From positions 124,001-188,000 of the forward strand of contig CAVYUQ010000023.1 of NCBI GenBank assembly GCA_963771715.1: a stretch of DNA of 64,000 nt. Reading direction: 5' to 3'. Position 1 is the first letter of the stretch. Each line of letters opens with the position of its first letter. The DNA is from JACVRW01 sp963771715 (GTDB lineage: Bacteria > Actinomycetota > Thermoleophilia > Solirubrobacterales > Thermoleophilaceae). Below the pieces are notes generated by a model that saw only the letters and a program-made list of their open reading frames with translations, searched no databases and was not told the origin of the DNA. This document shows, piece after piece, positions 16,588-26,382 of this stretch. The position numbers were made by a program, and so were the translations under genes.

Positions 16588-17210
16588 GGAACGTGCTGAT
16601 CAGCGACTTCGGCGGCGTGCTCACCACCCCGCTGCAGGAGGGCTTCCTCGCTTACCAGGAGGAGTCCGGTGTCTCGCTCGAGGAGCTCGGCAAGGCGATG
16701 GGGCTCGCCGCTGAGGAGCACGGTGACCACCCGCTGTTCGTGCTCGAGCGCGGCGAGATCACCGAGGCAGAGTTCCGCGACCGGATCGAGCCGCACCTGG
16801 AGAACGGCTTCGACCTGGCCCGCCTGCGCGCTCTCTACTTCGAGCGCCTGGATCCGAACCGGGACATGATCGAGTTCATCCGCGAGCTGCGCGGCCGCGG
16901 CGTGCGTGCCGCGCTGCTCACGAACAACGTGCGCGAGTGGGAACCGCTCTGGCGCGCGAAGCTGCCGGAGATCGACGAGCTCTTCGAACTGGTGGTGGAC
17001 TCCGCCTTCGTCGGCCTCCGCAAGCCCGACCCGGCGATCTACGCGCTCACGCTCGAGCGCCTCGGCGGCATTAGCCCGGAGCGGTGCGTGTTCGTGGACG
17101 ACCTGGACGTGAACTGCGACGCCGCGCGGGCCCTGGGCATGGCCGCGGTGCGCTTCGAGAGCGCCGCGCAGGCGATTCCGGAGATCGAGTCAGCGCTCAG
17201 CGGCGAGTAG
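16584..17210 (+). CDS. HAD-superfamily (subfamily IA) hydrolase
   Basis: Probable phosphatase with a Rossmann-like core and small cap, 208 residues. Motif I is ISDFGGVLTTP: the nucleophile Asp8 is present, but the usual second Asp is Gly, as in the YihX/soluble-epoxide-hydrolase-N-terminal group. Motif II is AALLTNN, motif III lies in VGLRKPDPAIY and motif IV is VFVDDLDVN. The substrate is likely a small phosphate ester but cannot be read from sequence. ATG 16584 overlaps the preceding stop. Confidence 0.87.
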   Translation: MRNVLISDFGGVLTTPLQEGFLAYQEESGVSLEELGKAMGLAAEEHGDHPLFVLERGEITEAEFRDRIEPHLENGFDLARLRALYFERLDPNRDMIEFIRELRGRGVRAALLTNNVREWEPLWRAKLPEIDELFELVVDSAFVGLRKPDPAIYALTLERLGGISPERCVFVDDLDVNCDAARALGMAAVRFESAAQAIPEIESALSGE

Positions 17211-17386
17211 GCGGCGGGCTTTTCCTCGCAACGAGCGGGCTCTTGCGGATCGCCCACTTGACGGAACAGCGGCTCTCGTGTTCTACTGCTCGGCAGAGAC
17301 GCGGACCCAAGCGCAAAGAGCGAAGCCACGAGGATGTGAGGCTCGCCGCGCCGCTCCGGAGACTTCGGTCACCGGTAGCGCGCTCC
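17211..17386. other. Intergenic spacer between convergent genes
   Basis: The longest gene-free stretch in the window (176 bases), between the HAD gene (plus) and the split-barrel gene (minus). It is less GC-rich than its neighbours, with CTTTTCC near 17220 and a T-run near 17411 just inside the next gene. I find no convincing small gene, RNA gene or repeat in it. Confidence 0.5.
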
Positions 17387-18352
17387 TCAAGCGCTTAGTT
17401 CGCGTCTCGTTTTTTTTGCGGTGCGCCAGAAGCGCATCATCTTGCGCGCATTCAACCGATAGAGCTGGAGCTTCGACACCGGAGGCAGCTCCAGGCCCCC
17501 CACCAATCGGTGCGGCACCAGCACCCAGCCGCCGTCCTCTTCCACGAGGTCGCCGCGCACCTGGAAGTTGCGCTGCCACGAGAAGTCAGGCGCATGGTCG
17601 TGCGCGGTCACGCAGGCGAGGCCGGGGTGCACGGGTATGCCGAGCACGTCGGCGGCGAGCCGGACCCGGCGCGCGGCGGAGTCCACGGCGATCGGGACGC
17701 GGACCGAGAACGGGAAGCCGTCCGGGGCCACCAGCGAAAGCACCGCGTCCGGATACTGCCCGCCCAGCTCGTCCATGCGCTCATCCCACACCGGGGTCCC
17801 GCCCTCGGTGCCGGCGAGCGGCGCGGCGGGTTCCTCGTCGTGCCCCGAGCGGACCTCCTCCATATGGGCGTCGAAGAGCTGTGGCTCGCGCGTGGGATCG
17901 CCGCCCGGCCACACGTACACCCGCTCGGGGCGGACGTGGATGTACAGACGGGTGAAGTAGAAGCTGAACAGCCGCTGGAGCGGCTTCGGCGGGAGTAGGT
18001 CCTTGGCGCCGGGGAGCTTCTCGACTGACTCGCGGGTGTAGCGCACGCGGTTGGCCTCGAGGTCGCGGGCGTCCACGTCCGCGATCCCCTGCACCAGCAC
18101 CTGCGGCGGCGCCTCCATGCCGCTGCCCGTCGGGTCCGAGAACAGGAGCGAGACCTTCGGGTTCTCGCGCGCGTCCTCCGCCTTCTTCGGGTAACCGAGC
18201 GCGGTGGTCACGTCGATGCAGGGATCGCCCTGCCGGTAGTACGGCGTGAGCGGCCAGCAGATCGGGCGCCCGCGCGCGTCCACGGTCGTGAACTCGGTCG
18301 TGACGAACCTGTCGAAGACCTGCTGGACGTCGGGCGGCAGCGACGCGGTCAC
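17387..18352 (-). CDS. Pyridoxamine-5'-phosphate-oxidase-like FMN split-barrel protein
   Basis: Cytosolic flavin- or F420-binding oxidoreductase-like protein of about 321 residues. The first ~130 residues match the PNPOx split barrel (FVTTEFTTVDARGRPICWPL, PKVSLLFSDPTGSG, VLVQGIADVDARDLEANR, YIHVRPERVYVWPGGD). A second, similar barrel-like segment follows (LSLVAPDGFPFSVRVPIAVD, ACVTAHDHAPDFSWQRNF), so the protein may be an internal duplication. Start GTG 18352 is preferred; the frame continues to 18427 without good coding character. The reaction is unknown. It ends the minus-strand cluster from 26351. Confidence 0.78.
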   Translation of the reverse strand: MTASLPPDVQQVFDRFVTTEFTTVDARGRPICWPLTPYYRQGDPCIDVTTALGYPKKAEDARENPKVSLLFSDPTGSGMEAPPQVLVQGIADVDARDLEANRVRYTRESVEKLPGAKDLLPPKPLQRLFSFYFTRLYIHVRPERVYVWPGGDPTREPQLFDAHMEEVRSGHDEEPAAPLAGTEGGTPVWDERMDELGGQYPDAVLSLVAPDGFPFSVRVPIAVDSAARRVRLAADVLGIPVHPGLACVTAHDHAPDFSWQRNFQVRGDLVEEDGGWVLVPHRLVGGLELPPVSKLQLYRLNARKMMRFWRTAKKTRRELSA

Positions 18353-18427
18353 GGGAGGCAGATTACGGCAGCGGTGAAGGGGTCGGCTTTCGGGCGACCG
18401 TCCTGCTTTAGGGTTGCCCTGCAACAC

Positions 18428-18925
18428 CTAGGCAGGACAGTCGGCGCCCCAGAGGCCGCGGGCCGCCTCGCGCGCGCGCCGGGCCACCCTCACGAAGAGG
18501 TCCTCGTACTCGACGTTCGGCGGCACCGTCAGCGGCGTGGCGTATCCGCGGGCCACCAGCAGCCGGTTGAGGAAGCGGCCGTCGCGCAGCCAGACGTACG
18601 CGAGCGCCCGGCCGTAGCGGTCGCGCTCGTCGACGCCGAGCGCGTAGCTCACCTCGCTCCCGAGCGGGACTGTGCGTTCGACAAAGGCGGACGCCTCGCG
18701 CCCGTAGCACTCGACGCCGCCGTAGATCTCGGGCGTGTCGACCCCGATCAGCCTGACCTTGCCGATGCCCGACAGCCACAGGGTGTCGCCGTCGGTGTGC
18801 TTGGTGACCCGCGCGGCGGTTCGCTGCCCGGGCTCGGCGGGGTCCGCGTCCGGCTCGGCGCAGCCGGCGAGCGCGACGGCCGCGAGGAGGGCGGTTAGTT
18901 GTCGCTGCCGAGCCGGTCCCAGCAA
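18428..18925 (-). CDS. Lipoprotein thermonuclease (staphylococcal-nuclease family)
   Basis: Calcium-dependent extracellular nuclease anchored as a lipoprotein. Signal region QLTALLAAVALAGCAEPD carries a lipobox (LAGC). The nuclease domain shows VTKHTDGDTLWL, VRLIGVDTPE (catalytic Arg, Asp and Glu region), ECYGREASAFVE and DRYGRALAYVWL (second catalytic Arg). 165 residues. The ATG at 18925 lies inside the 3' end of the upstream gene, a 31-base overlap. That start is kept because it supplies the basic n-region of the signal peptide. Confidence 0.88.
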   Translation of the reverse strand: MLGPARQRQLTALLAAVALAGCAEPDADPAEPGQRTAARVTKHTDGDTLWLSGIGKVRLIGVDTPEIYGGVECYGREASAFVERTVPLGSEVSYALGVDERDRYGRALAYVWLRDGRFLNRLLVARGYATPLTVPPNVEYEDLFVRVARRAREAARGLWGADCPA

Positions 18926-19350
18926 TACAGCTCAACCGCCTCGGCGGCGAGCTCCATCAGGCGCTCGTCGGAGAGCCAAGGCAGCACGGTGCTGAGGGCC
19001 TGCTCCTCGCTCACGCCGGCCTCGAAGGCGTCGTCGCCCTTGAACCCGGCGGCGATCCGGAGCGCCTCGCGCCGGTGGTCGCCCAGGCGGGAGAACGCTC
19101 CGAGCAGGAACTCCTTGTTCGCGATCGGCTGGCCGACCTCGAGCGACGCGTGCCATGCCGCGAGCATCGACAGGTCGTCGTCGTCGAGCTCGTCCACCGC
19201 CTTGGCGTAGTGGACCTGGAGCTCGTCCTCCGGGATCTCGTCGACCCAAGCGCGCACGACCTCGCCGAGCAGCTGCCGCCGGGCCTCACGCCCGACGCTC
19301 TCCGCTACGACCCTGATCGCTTCCTGCGGCTCGATGAAGCACAGTGGCAT
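18895..19350 (-). CDS. Hypothetical acidic helical protein
   Basis: Not recognised. 151 residues, strongly acidic and Ala/Leu/Glu-rich, predicted mostly helical (AIRVVAESVGREARRQLLGE, EDELQVHYAKAVDELDDDD). No signal peptide, membrane segment or metal motif. Start ATG 19350 (MPLCFIEPQE), 11 bases after the addA stop, so probably part of the addBA unit. A role linked to DNA repair would be guilt by association only. The longer upstream frame reads antisense to addA and was rejected. Confidence 0.6.
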   Translation of the reverse strand: MPLCFIEPQEAIRVVAESVGREARRQLLGEVVRAWVDEIPEDELQVHYAKAVDELDDDDLSMLAAWHASLEVGQPIANKEFLLGAFSRLGDHRREALRIAAGFKGDDAFEAGVSEEQALSTVLPWLSDERLMELAAEAVELYCWDRLGSDN

Positions 19351-19360
19351 GGCCGCCACA

Positions 19361-22300
19361 TTAGGACGGGGTCCCGACGGAAAGGCGCAATGTGAGGTCG
19401 GATTCGTGCACGCACAGCGCCGCCCGCCCGGGACAGTCCGCACAGAGCGCGAAATGCGGCTCCGGGGAGGGCTCGAAGCGACCCTCGACGACGCCGCGGG
19501 CGAGCCCCAGCAGCTCGTGCTCGAGCGCCTCCGAGTCGGAGGCCTCGTAGAGCGCAACCGCCGGCACGTCCGGGCGCTCCAAGTAGCAGTGGACGACCTC
19601 GACACGCTCCGCGCCCGCCTTCAGGGCGGCGAGAGCGTAGACGAGCCGCTGAGTCGAGTACGACTGCGCCGTGAGGGTCTCCGGGTCGAGCTCGCCGAGA
19701 GGATTGCTCTTCCAGTCGACTACCAGCGTCTTCGCGCCTTCGTCCGCGTGAACGTCCACTACGCCGTTGATGAGCAGGCTGCGGTTCCCGATGTCGAGCG
19801 TGAAGGCGAACGGCAGCTCGGTGCGCACGCGCCGCGCAGCGGCGATGCGCTGGCGCAGCTCTGAGCTGGCGAGCCGCTGGACCATGTCGCGGACGTCGTC
19901 GACATCGGCGGGCACAGCGTCCACGCCGTGCATCTCGATCGCGGCAGCCACGTCTGCGTCGCTCGGAACGAGCGGGCGCTCGAAGTCGAGCCGCTCGAGC
20001 AGCCCGTGGACGATGGTTCCGCGTAGCATGGCGCTGATGCCGGGCTCGGCCGCCGGCTCGCCCCCGGGCGGCCGCTCGACCGGGGCGAGGCGGAGCGCGC
20101 GCTGCAGGTAGAAGCGGTACCCGCAGCGCCGGTAGTCCTCGAGCCCGGAGTAGCTCAGGCGGCTCACCGGCAGCGCGCGCGGCGCCGGCAGCATGCCGAG
20201 CTCGAGCAGCGGCTGGTCGTAGCCGAGCGCCTCCTCGGGCTCGGGCGCGCGTGGCGCGCGGTCCGCGGCCGGCAGCACCTCGTCGATCGTTGCCGGCGTG
20301 CAGAGCGTCCAGCGAACCGGCACGTCGCGGTCCTCGCGGCGGTCCACGTGGACGCCGTGCGCCCCCTCGGTCGGCAGGCCGGCGCAGACGCCGCGCCAGA
20401 TCCAGCGCATCGGCTCGGCGAGCTCCGTGGGCTCGGGTCGCTTCGCGAGGTCGGTGGCGCCGCTCAGCACGAGGTGCTCCTGCGCGCGCGTGGCCGCCAC
20501 GTAGAAGATCCGGCGCTCCTCCTCCTCGGCCGCAACCTTGCCCTCGGCCTTGATGCGCTCGAGTCGCGCGCTGTCCACCGCGCCGCTACCGAGCCCGGCC
20601 AGCCGCAGGCCCACGCTGCCGTCCTCCGAGATGCGCAGCGAGCCGTCGTCGTCGCGGCCGTCCTTGCCGAGATCGGCCAGGCAGACCACCGGGAACTCGA
20701 GCCCCTTGGCCCGGTGCACGGTCATCATCCGGACGGCGTCGAGCGCCTCGGCCTCCAGCGGAGCCTCGCCCTCGCGGGTCTGGATGGCGTCCCGCTCCGC
20801 CAGCGCGTCGATGAAGCCGCGCAGGTTGCGGCCCTCGTCGGCCTCGTACTCGCGGGCCATCCGCATCAGCTTGCGGACGTTCGCCATGCGGCGCGTGCCG
20901 CCGGGCAGCGACAGCAGGTGGCGGTCGTACCCGGTGAGCGTGACCGCGCGGTCGATCAAGGTCTCGAGCGAGACCTGCCCGGCGCTCCGGCGTTCGGCCT
21001 CGAAGCGGTCCGCAAACGCCGCGAGCCGGCGCCGATCCTCGGCGGGCAGCTGCTCGAGCAGCTCGGGGTCCGCCTCGCCGCCGTCGCGCCCGAGCGCCGC
21101 GCTCAGCGCCCACCACGGGTCGCGCCCGGAGCTCCGCGCTCGCAGCGCGATCAGCGCCACCGCGTCCAGTGACAGCCCCGCCAGCGGCGAGGCCAGGATG
21201 GAGTAGACGGCAAGCCCGTCGAGCGGGTTCGCCAGCGCCCCGAGCCAGTGGCGCAGGTCCATCACCTGCTGCTGCCCCCAGTATCCGCGCCCGCCGACCA
21301 CGTGCACCGGTATCCCGCGCTCGTCGAGCGCGCGCTCGAACAGCCCCATCGCGGTGGTGGCGCGGAAGAGCATCACCACGTCGCCGTACGACCACGGCCC
21401 CTCGCGCGTGAGCTCGTCCACCCGCTTCGCGAGCAGCCGGGCCTCGGCGACGCGCCACGGGGGCGCCGCGTGCATCGGCTCCCCGAACGGGTCCGGCTGG
21501 CTCGCCAGCAGGTCGTCCCAGCAGCCCCTCGTCCTGTCCACCACGAGCAGCTCCACGCACGGGGAGGTGCGCGGCTCGGGCTCGCGCGCAGCGGGCGCCT
21601 CGCGCAGCGGCTCGAAGCGCTCGCCCCACGTGCGCTCGAAGGCGAGGTCGATGGCGTCGAGGATCTCCCCGCGGGAGCGGAAGTTCACGGTGATGCTCTC
21701 CGCCCGGCCGTCCGCCTCCGCGCGCTCCCAGTGCTTGCGGAACACGCCCACGTCGGCGTGCCTGAAGCGGTAGATCGACTGGTTCTCGTCGCCGACCCTG
21801 AACAGGTTGCCGCGCGCGAGGAGCTCGAGCAGCTCGTTCTGGAGCTCGTTGGTGTCCTGGAACTCGTCGACGAGCACGTGCTCGAAGCGCGACGAGTACG
21901 CCTCGCGCAAACCCTCGTGGCCGGCGAGCAGGTCGCGCGAGATCAGCTCCAGGTCCTCGAAGTCGAGGCCGGAGCGATCGCGCTTGAGCCGCTCGTAGCG
22001 GTCGCCGTAGAGCTCGAGCAGCGCCCGCAGCATCGTGTGGTCGCGGTGCTCGCGTTCGGCCACCTCGAAGGTCCGGTGTGCGGCGAAGGCTTCGCGGTAC
22101 TCGTCGCAGGCCGGCGTGGCGAGCGCCTTCGCCTTGCCGCCCTTGAGTGCCGCGCGGCTCTCGATGCAGTCGATCGCCTTCGCGACCGTGGCGGACGGCG
22201 CCGCCACGGCCAGCTCGGCCAGGGCGGTCTGCGCAGCCGCCTCGAGCCGCTCGTGCTCGCCCGCCGGGTGCGGCGGAAGCGTCTCCTCGAGGCGAGGGTG

Positions 22301-22822
22301 GCGCTGGCCGCGGCTGCGCAGGTGCGAGTAGGCGGTGCGCAGCATGTCGCGCAGCGGATCCGGCCGGTAGGCGGCCACCATCTCGATCCGCTCGGGCTCG
22401 GAGCCGTCGCCCATGAACTCCTCGAGCGCGCCGTCGAACGCGTCCGCCGCGAGCCGCTCAGACTCGAGCTCGTCGAGCACGCGGAAGTCGGGGTCGATCC
22501 CCGCGCTCAGGGCATGCGCGCGCAGCACCCGCGAGCAGAACCCGTGGATCGTCGAGATCCACGCGCTCTCCGACGCGCGCGCCTCCTCCCGGCGTCCGAG
22601 CTCGAGGAAGCGGCGCCGCACGCGGGTCCGCATCTCCGCGGCGGCCTTCTCGGTGAAGGTGATCGCGAGTATCGACTCGACCCCCACCTCGTCCTCCGTC
22701 ACCGCCCTCACGAAGCGTTCCACCAGCACGGTCGTCTTGCCGGTGCCCGCTCCGGCGCGCACGAGCAGCGAGCCGTCGCGGCGCTCCACGGCGCGCTGCT
22801 GCTCCGGGGTCAGCTGCGTCAC
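19361..22822 (-). CDS. addA: UvrD/AddA-like helicase-nuclease
   Basis: Large subunit of a RecBCD-type double-strand-break processing complex, about 1153 residues. SF1A helicase motifs in order: LTPEQQRAVE (Q), AGAGTGKTT (Walker A, 23-31), ILAITFTEKAAAEMRTRV (Ia), VLVDEFQDTNELQ (II), VGDENQSIYRFRHADV (III), TVNFRSR (IV), MTVHRAKGLEFPVV (V) and FYVAATRAQEHLVLSG (VI). A C-terminal nuclease domain follows (LRGTIVHGLLE, KTLVVDWKSNPLGEL with the D-x-K core), then a cysteine cluster CADCPGRAALC. GTG 22822 overlaps the addB stop (GTGA). The same frame runs on into the partner gene only because of the break in addB. Confidence 0.93.
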   Translation of the reverse strand: MTQLTPEQQRAVERRDGSLLVRAGAGTGKTTVLVERFVRAVTEDEVGVESILAITFTEKAAAEMRTRVRRRFLELGRREEARASESAWISTIHGFCSRVLRAHALSAGIDPDFRVLDELESERLAADAFDGALEEFMGDGSEPERIEMVAAYRPDPLRDMLRTAYSHLRSRGQRHPRLEETLPPHPAGEHERLEAAAQTALAELAVAAPSATVAKAIDCIESRAALKGGKAKALATPACDEYREAFAAHRTFEVAEREHRDHTMLRALLELYGDRYERLKRDRSGLDFEDLELISRDLLAGHEGLREAYSSRFEHVLVDEFQDTNELQNELLELLARGNLFRVGDENQSIYRFRHADVGVFRKHWERAEADGRAESITVNFRSRGEILDAIDLAFERTWGERFEPLREAPAAREPEPRTSPCVELLVVDRTRGCWDDLLASQPDPFGEPMHAAPPWRVAEARLLAKRVDELTREGPWSYGDVVMLFRATTAMGLFERALDERGIPVHVVGGRGYWGQQQVMDLRHWLGALANPLDGLAVYSILASPLAGLSLDAVALIALRARSSGRDPWWALSAALGRDGGEADPELLEQLPAEDRRRLAAFADRFEAERRSAGQVSLETLIDRAVTLTGYDRHLLSLPGGTRRMANVRKLMRMAREYEADEGRNLRGFIDALAERDAIQTREGEAPLEAEALDAVRMMTVHRAKGLEFPVVCLADLGKDGRDDDGSLRISEDGSVGLRLAGLGSGAVDSARLERIKAEGKVAAEEEERRIFYVAATRAQEHLVLSGATDLAKRPEPTELAEPMRWIWRGVCAGLPTEGAHGVHVDRREDRDVPVRWTLCTPATIDEVLPAADRAPRAPEPEEALGYDQPLLELGMLPAPRALPVSRLSYSGLEDYRRCGYRFYLQRALRLAPVERPPGGEPAAEPGISAMLRGTIVHGLLERLDFERPLVPSDADVAAAIEMHGVDAVPADVDDVRDMVQRLASSELRQRIAAARRVRTELPFAFTLDIGNRSLLINGVVDVHADEGAKTLVVDWKSNPLGELDPETLTAQSYSTQRLVYALAALKAGAERVEVVHCYLERPDVPAVALYEASDSEALEHELLGLARGVVEGRFEPSPEPHFALCADCPGRAALCVHESDLTLRLSVGTPS

Positions 22823-25723
22823 CGGTCGCTCCTGCAGATCGAGGGGTACTTGCAGCCCCCGTTCCAGTCGCAGCTGTCGGGACGCGAGCAGATCTCCCCG
22901 CTGCGCATGCGCGCGTCCGTCTCGCGGATGCGCTCGAGCGCCCAGTCCAGCTTGGCGCGGAAGTCCTCGGAGCTGAGCCGGTCGTTGTCGAAGTAGCCGC
23001 TGCCCAGCTCGTCCACGTCGGCGGCCACCATCCCGCGCGGGCGCGGGTCGTCGCTGGCCAGCGCCACGTACACGCCGCCGGCGGCGCGCAGGCCGAGCAG
23101 TCGCTCCACCACGAGCATGTAGAGCGCGGCCTGGAAGCGGTTCTCGGGCTCCCAGCTCGCCACCTTGTAGCGATCGACGCTGCGACCGGTCTTGTAGTCG
23201 ATCACGAGCGCCATGCCGTCGTTCACGTCGACACGGTCGATGCGCCCCCGGAGGCGCAGGCCTCCCTCGATCTCGACCGGCTCGCCGCCCTCGCCGAATC
23301 CGAACTCGAGCTCGAGCTCCGCCGGTTCGAAGCCGTGTGTCCGAGTCGGCCTCCGAGCGCAGGTAGCGCAGCAGGTCGAACTCGAGCCGGCGCGCGGCGG
23401 CGCGCACGCGTGTCTGCTTCGGGGACAGCCTGAACTCGGAGCGGCGATCGCGCAGCTCCTCGAGCAGGATGCGCTCGGCATCCGCGAGGTTGGCGTGCGT
23501 CACGCGCCGCGTGCCGGTCTCCTCGCCCAGCCGGCGGTAGGTGTGCTGAAGCACCTCGTGCGCGTACGACCCACGCACCATGGCCTCAGGGTCGGGTGCC
23601 AGCTCGTCCGGCCGCAGCAGGTCCTCCACCAGCCACTTCACCGGGCAGTCGGCGAAGTGCTCGAGCGCACTGGCGGAGACGGCCTCCCGAGCGCCCAGAT
23701 GTTCGAGCAGCGGCTCGGCCGTGAGCGGGCCGGGCGCCGGCTCCGGGCGCCGCGGGCCCGCGGCGGCGTGGGCGCGGTCGAGCTCGGCCGCGGTGGGAGC
23801 GTCCTCGGCCGTCCAGGTGACCTCCGAGAGCGAGCGGGTGCGCAGCTCCGGCCCTTCGCCGAGCAGGTCGCGGACGTCGTCCACGAAGTACGACTCGGAC
23901 TGGGGGTTGCCCTCCTCGTCGCTCGAGCGCGAGCTGATCACCAGCAGGCGCTCGGCGCGCGAGGCGCACACGTAGAAGAGGTAGCGCTCGCGGTCGAGCC
24001 GGTCCTCACGAATGGGCAGAACGAGGCCGCTCGCGGTGGCGATCGCGCTGCGGTCATCGTCCGAGAGGAACGGCTCCGGCGAGGCGCCGCGCGGGAACTC
24101 CCCCTCCTGGAGCCCGCACGTGAAGACGACCTCGAAGCGGCGGGCGCGGATGGCCTCCGGAGTGGCCACCTGCACGCGATCGGGCTGCGGCCGCTCGCCG
24201 ACGTTCACCTCCAGCTGGTCGAGCACCCGTAGCACCCGGGCGGGGTCCACGCGCTGGCGCCCGAGCACCGCGCGCAGCTCGGCGAGCGCCTTCTGCGCCT
24301 CTCTGAGCGCACGCGCCTCGTCGAGCTGCGGCCCGCTCAGCACGGCGGCGCTGCGCTCGTATGGTGCTGCGAACAGCCGAACGAGCCGCGCCTCCAGCTC
24401 CGCCACGAACGCCGCGGTGTCGCGGGCCCGCGCGAGCCTGTCGAGCTCCTCGAGCTTCCAGTGCGCGCGCTCCCACAGGGCGCGTGCCTGCTCGGCCCGG
24501 TAGGCACCCTCCTTGCGCACGTCCGCCTCGAGCCGGTCCGCGAGGCCGGGCACGTGCAGGAGCCCCGGGGTGCGGAGGTAGGTGAGCAGGTCGTCGGCCG
24601 TGCCCGCCGGCGTGGAGCTGCGGATCAGCGCCAGCAGCCCGCGTCCGAGTGCGCTGTGGCCGAACGGCAGCTTGCGGTCGATCGAGTACGGGATGCCGTA
24701 GGCGCCGAAGACCTGTTCGAGCAGCGACGAGTAGCGCGCGGGCTCCCGGAAGACCACCGCCACGTCGCCCGGCTCGACGCCCGCGCGCAGGAGCTGGAGG
24801 ATCCGCGCCGCCGCGAGCTCCACCTCGGCGCGCTGCCCTCCGGCCGAGTGGAACGAGATCGCTCCGCCCGGGTCGACCCGAGCGTCCGGCTCGTCCTCGA
24901 ACAGCAGTCGTTCGACGTGGTGGAGCGCGGCGCGCGACTCCGGTGCGTAGTGCGCGTCGACCGGCGCGAGCTCATGCTCCTCCGCGCCGAGCGAGAGCAG
25001 GTCCTGGTGCAGCGTCGCGACCGCCTTGAACGCGCGGCGTCCGGGCTCGAACGGGAGCGACACCGTGACGTCGGCCCCGGAGAGGTTCGCGATCGTGTCC
25101 AGCGCGTCGAGCTGGAGCGCGTCGAAGTCGTCGAAGCCGTAGGCGAAAACGGGAGTGCTCCCCCAGGCCTCGCGCGCGCCCCGCAGAGCGTCCAGCGCCC
25201 GCCAGCCGAACAGCTCCTCGTCCGCGAGTCCGGCCGCCTCGAGCCCGTCGCGGTACGCGCGGTAGACCGCAGCCACCTCGTCCGCGTAGGCGCGCCGCGG
25301 ACCGTCGCCGGCCCACCTGCGCAGGGCCGCTGTGAGGCGAGGCGGGTCCACATGCGCTCGCCCGAGCTCGGTCACGAAGCGCGCGGCAGCGCGCGTGAAG
25401 CCCGGCTGGGACGCGGACTCCGCGAGCACGCTGAGGTCCGCGCGCCGCCCCGCCTCTTCCACGATCAGCTCGCGCTGGAAGTCCGAGGCCACCGGCTGGC
25501 CGTAACCCGCTCTTGCCGCGATCTCCTCGAACAGCCACTTGAAGCGCAGCACCCGTGCGCCGAACACCGCGCCGCGCTCCGCCAGCTCGCGCTGGGCGTG
25601 CTCCACGTCGCCGAGGGTCGGCACCACCAGGATCGGCTCGTCGTCGAGGCGGGCGCGCAGCCCGCCCAGCACCTCGCCCGCCTTGGCGGCGTTCGCGGGG
25701 CCGGTTACGAGTCGGAGTGGCAC
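22819..25723 (-). CDS. addB: AddB-like nuclease/inactivated helicase subunit (frame break near 23338)
   Basis: Partner of AddA, about 968 residues reframed. The N-terminus has a degenerate P-loop (VTGPANAAKAGEVL, without the GKT/S of a working Walker A), so ATP hydrolysis here is doubtful. Helicase-like segments follow (VVFREPARYSSLLEQVFGAY, VVFTCGLQEGEFPR, RYLFYVCASRAERLLV). The nuclease domain has VRGSYAHEVLQHTYRRL and, after the break, GMALVIDYKTGRS (D-x-K). Candidate Fe-S cysteines are FADCPVKW plus the C-terminal SCDWNGGCKYPSICR. One extra base near 23338 splits EADSD from HGFEPAELELEFGFG. Confidence 0.9.
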
Positions 25724-25736
25724 ACGGAGATAGTCG

Positions 25737-26351
25737 CTACTCGACCGGATCGCCTGCGAGCACGCCGTTCGCGGCAGCCGCCTCGAGCGCCCCCAGGAAG
25801 CGCTCGGCCGGCAGCAGCACGGGCGTCTCCTGCAGCTCCCAGCCCCGGTTCGGGCGCATGATCCAGCGGGCGATGCGCAGGCGCTCGTCGTCGAGGCGCT
25901 CGACCCGCAGCTCGTCGCGCAGCTCGCCCGAGCGCCCCGGGCTGGCGCCGTGCCCGCCCACCGCGGGCTCGCCGCGCCAGTCCAGCTCGGGGCGGGCGAG
26001 CAACCCCTGCTCGGCCGCGGAGCTGAGGAGCGCGGGCAAATCGTCGAGTGTCACGATAGGAGCGTCCTTCACGAGCTGGCCGGCGTGCCAGACGGCGAGC
26101 CGCAGGCCGCCGGGCACCTTCTCCAGGCGCACCTCGCGACCGTCGTCGTACGGGCCGGCGGCGGCGAACGGGCCGCTCGAGACGCGCGACGCTCCGGCGG
26201 CCTGCACGCGGCCCTTGGGGCGGGAGCGGCTGCCGGGGCGGGCGCTCGGCCGCGGCCGCCGCTCCGGCTTGCGGTTCGGATCGAGGACGGTGCCCTTGGA
26301 GCAGATCGGACACTCGGAGACGAATCGGTTGTGGCGGCAGAACAGCGACAC
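25737..26351 (-). CDS. Hypothetical protein with N-terminal Cys/His knuckle
   Basis: Not recognised. 204 residues. The first 20 (MSLFCRHNRFVSECPICSKG) have a C-x2-H-x6-C-x2-C spacing that could bind zinc. A basic Arg/Pro/Ser linker (residues ~27-55) follows, suggesting nucleic-acid contact. A globular part with two similar segments comes next (RLEKVPGGLRLAVW and RVERLDDERLRIARW). GTG start at 26351, with TAGATT 12 bases upstream. Its stop is 13 bases before addB, so it may head the addBA operon and act with it (inference). Confidence 0.65.
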   Translation of the reverse strand: MSLFCRHNRFVSECPICSKGTVLDPNRKPERRPRPSARPGSRSRPKGRVQAAGASRVSSGPFAAAGPYDDGREVRLEKVPGGLRLAVWHAGQLVKDAPIVTLDDLPALLSSAAEQGLLARPELDWRGEPAVGGHGASPGRSGELRDELRVERLDDERLRIARWIMRPNRGWELQETPVLLPAERFLGALEAAAANGVLAGDPVE

Positions 26352-26382
26352 TCGGCAACTCTGAATCTAGCGGCCTGACACC

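Noticed and set aside
19361..25723. A single 2120-codon open frame that looks like an AddB-AddA fusion protein
   Set aside because: The middle of the frame is Arg/Gly-rich shadow sequence. The AddB nuclease domain continues in another frame to a stop at 22819 that overlaps a GTG start of AddA (GTGA). Two genes with one frame break explain it.
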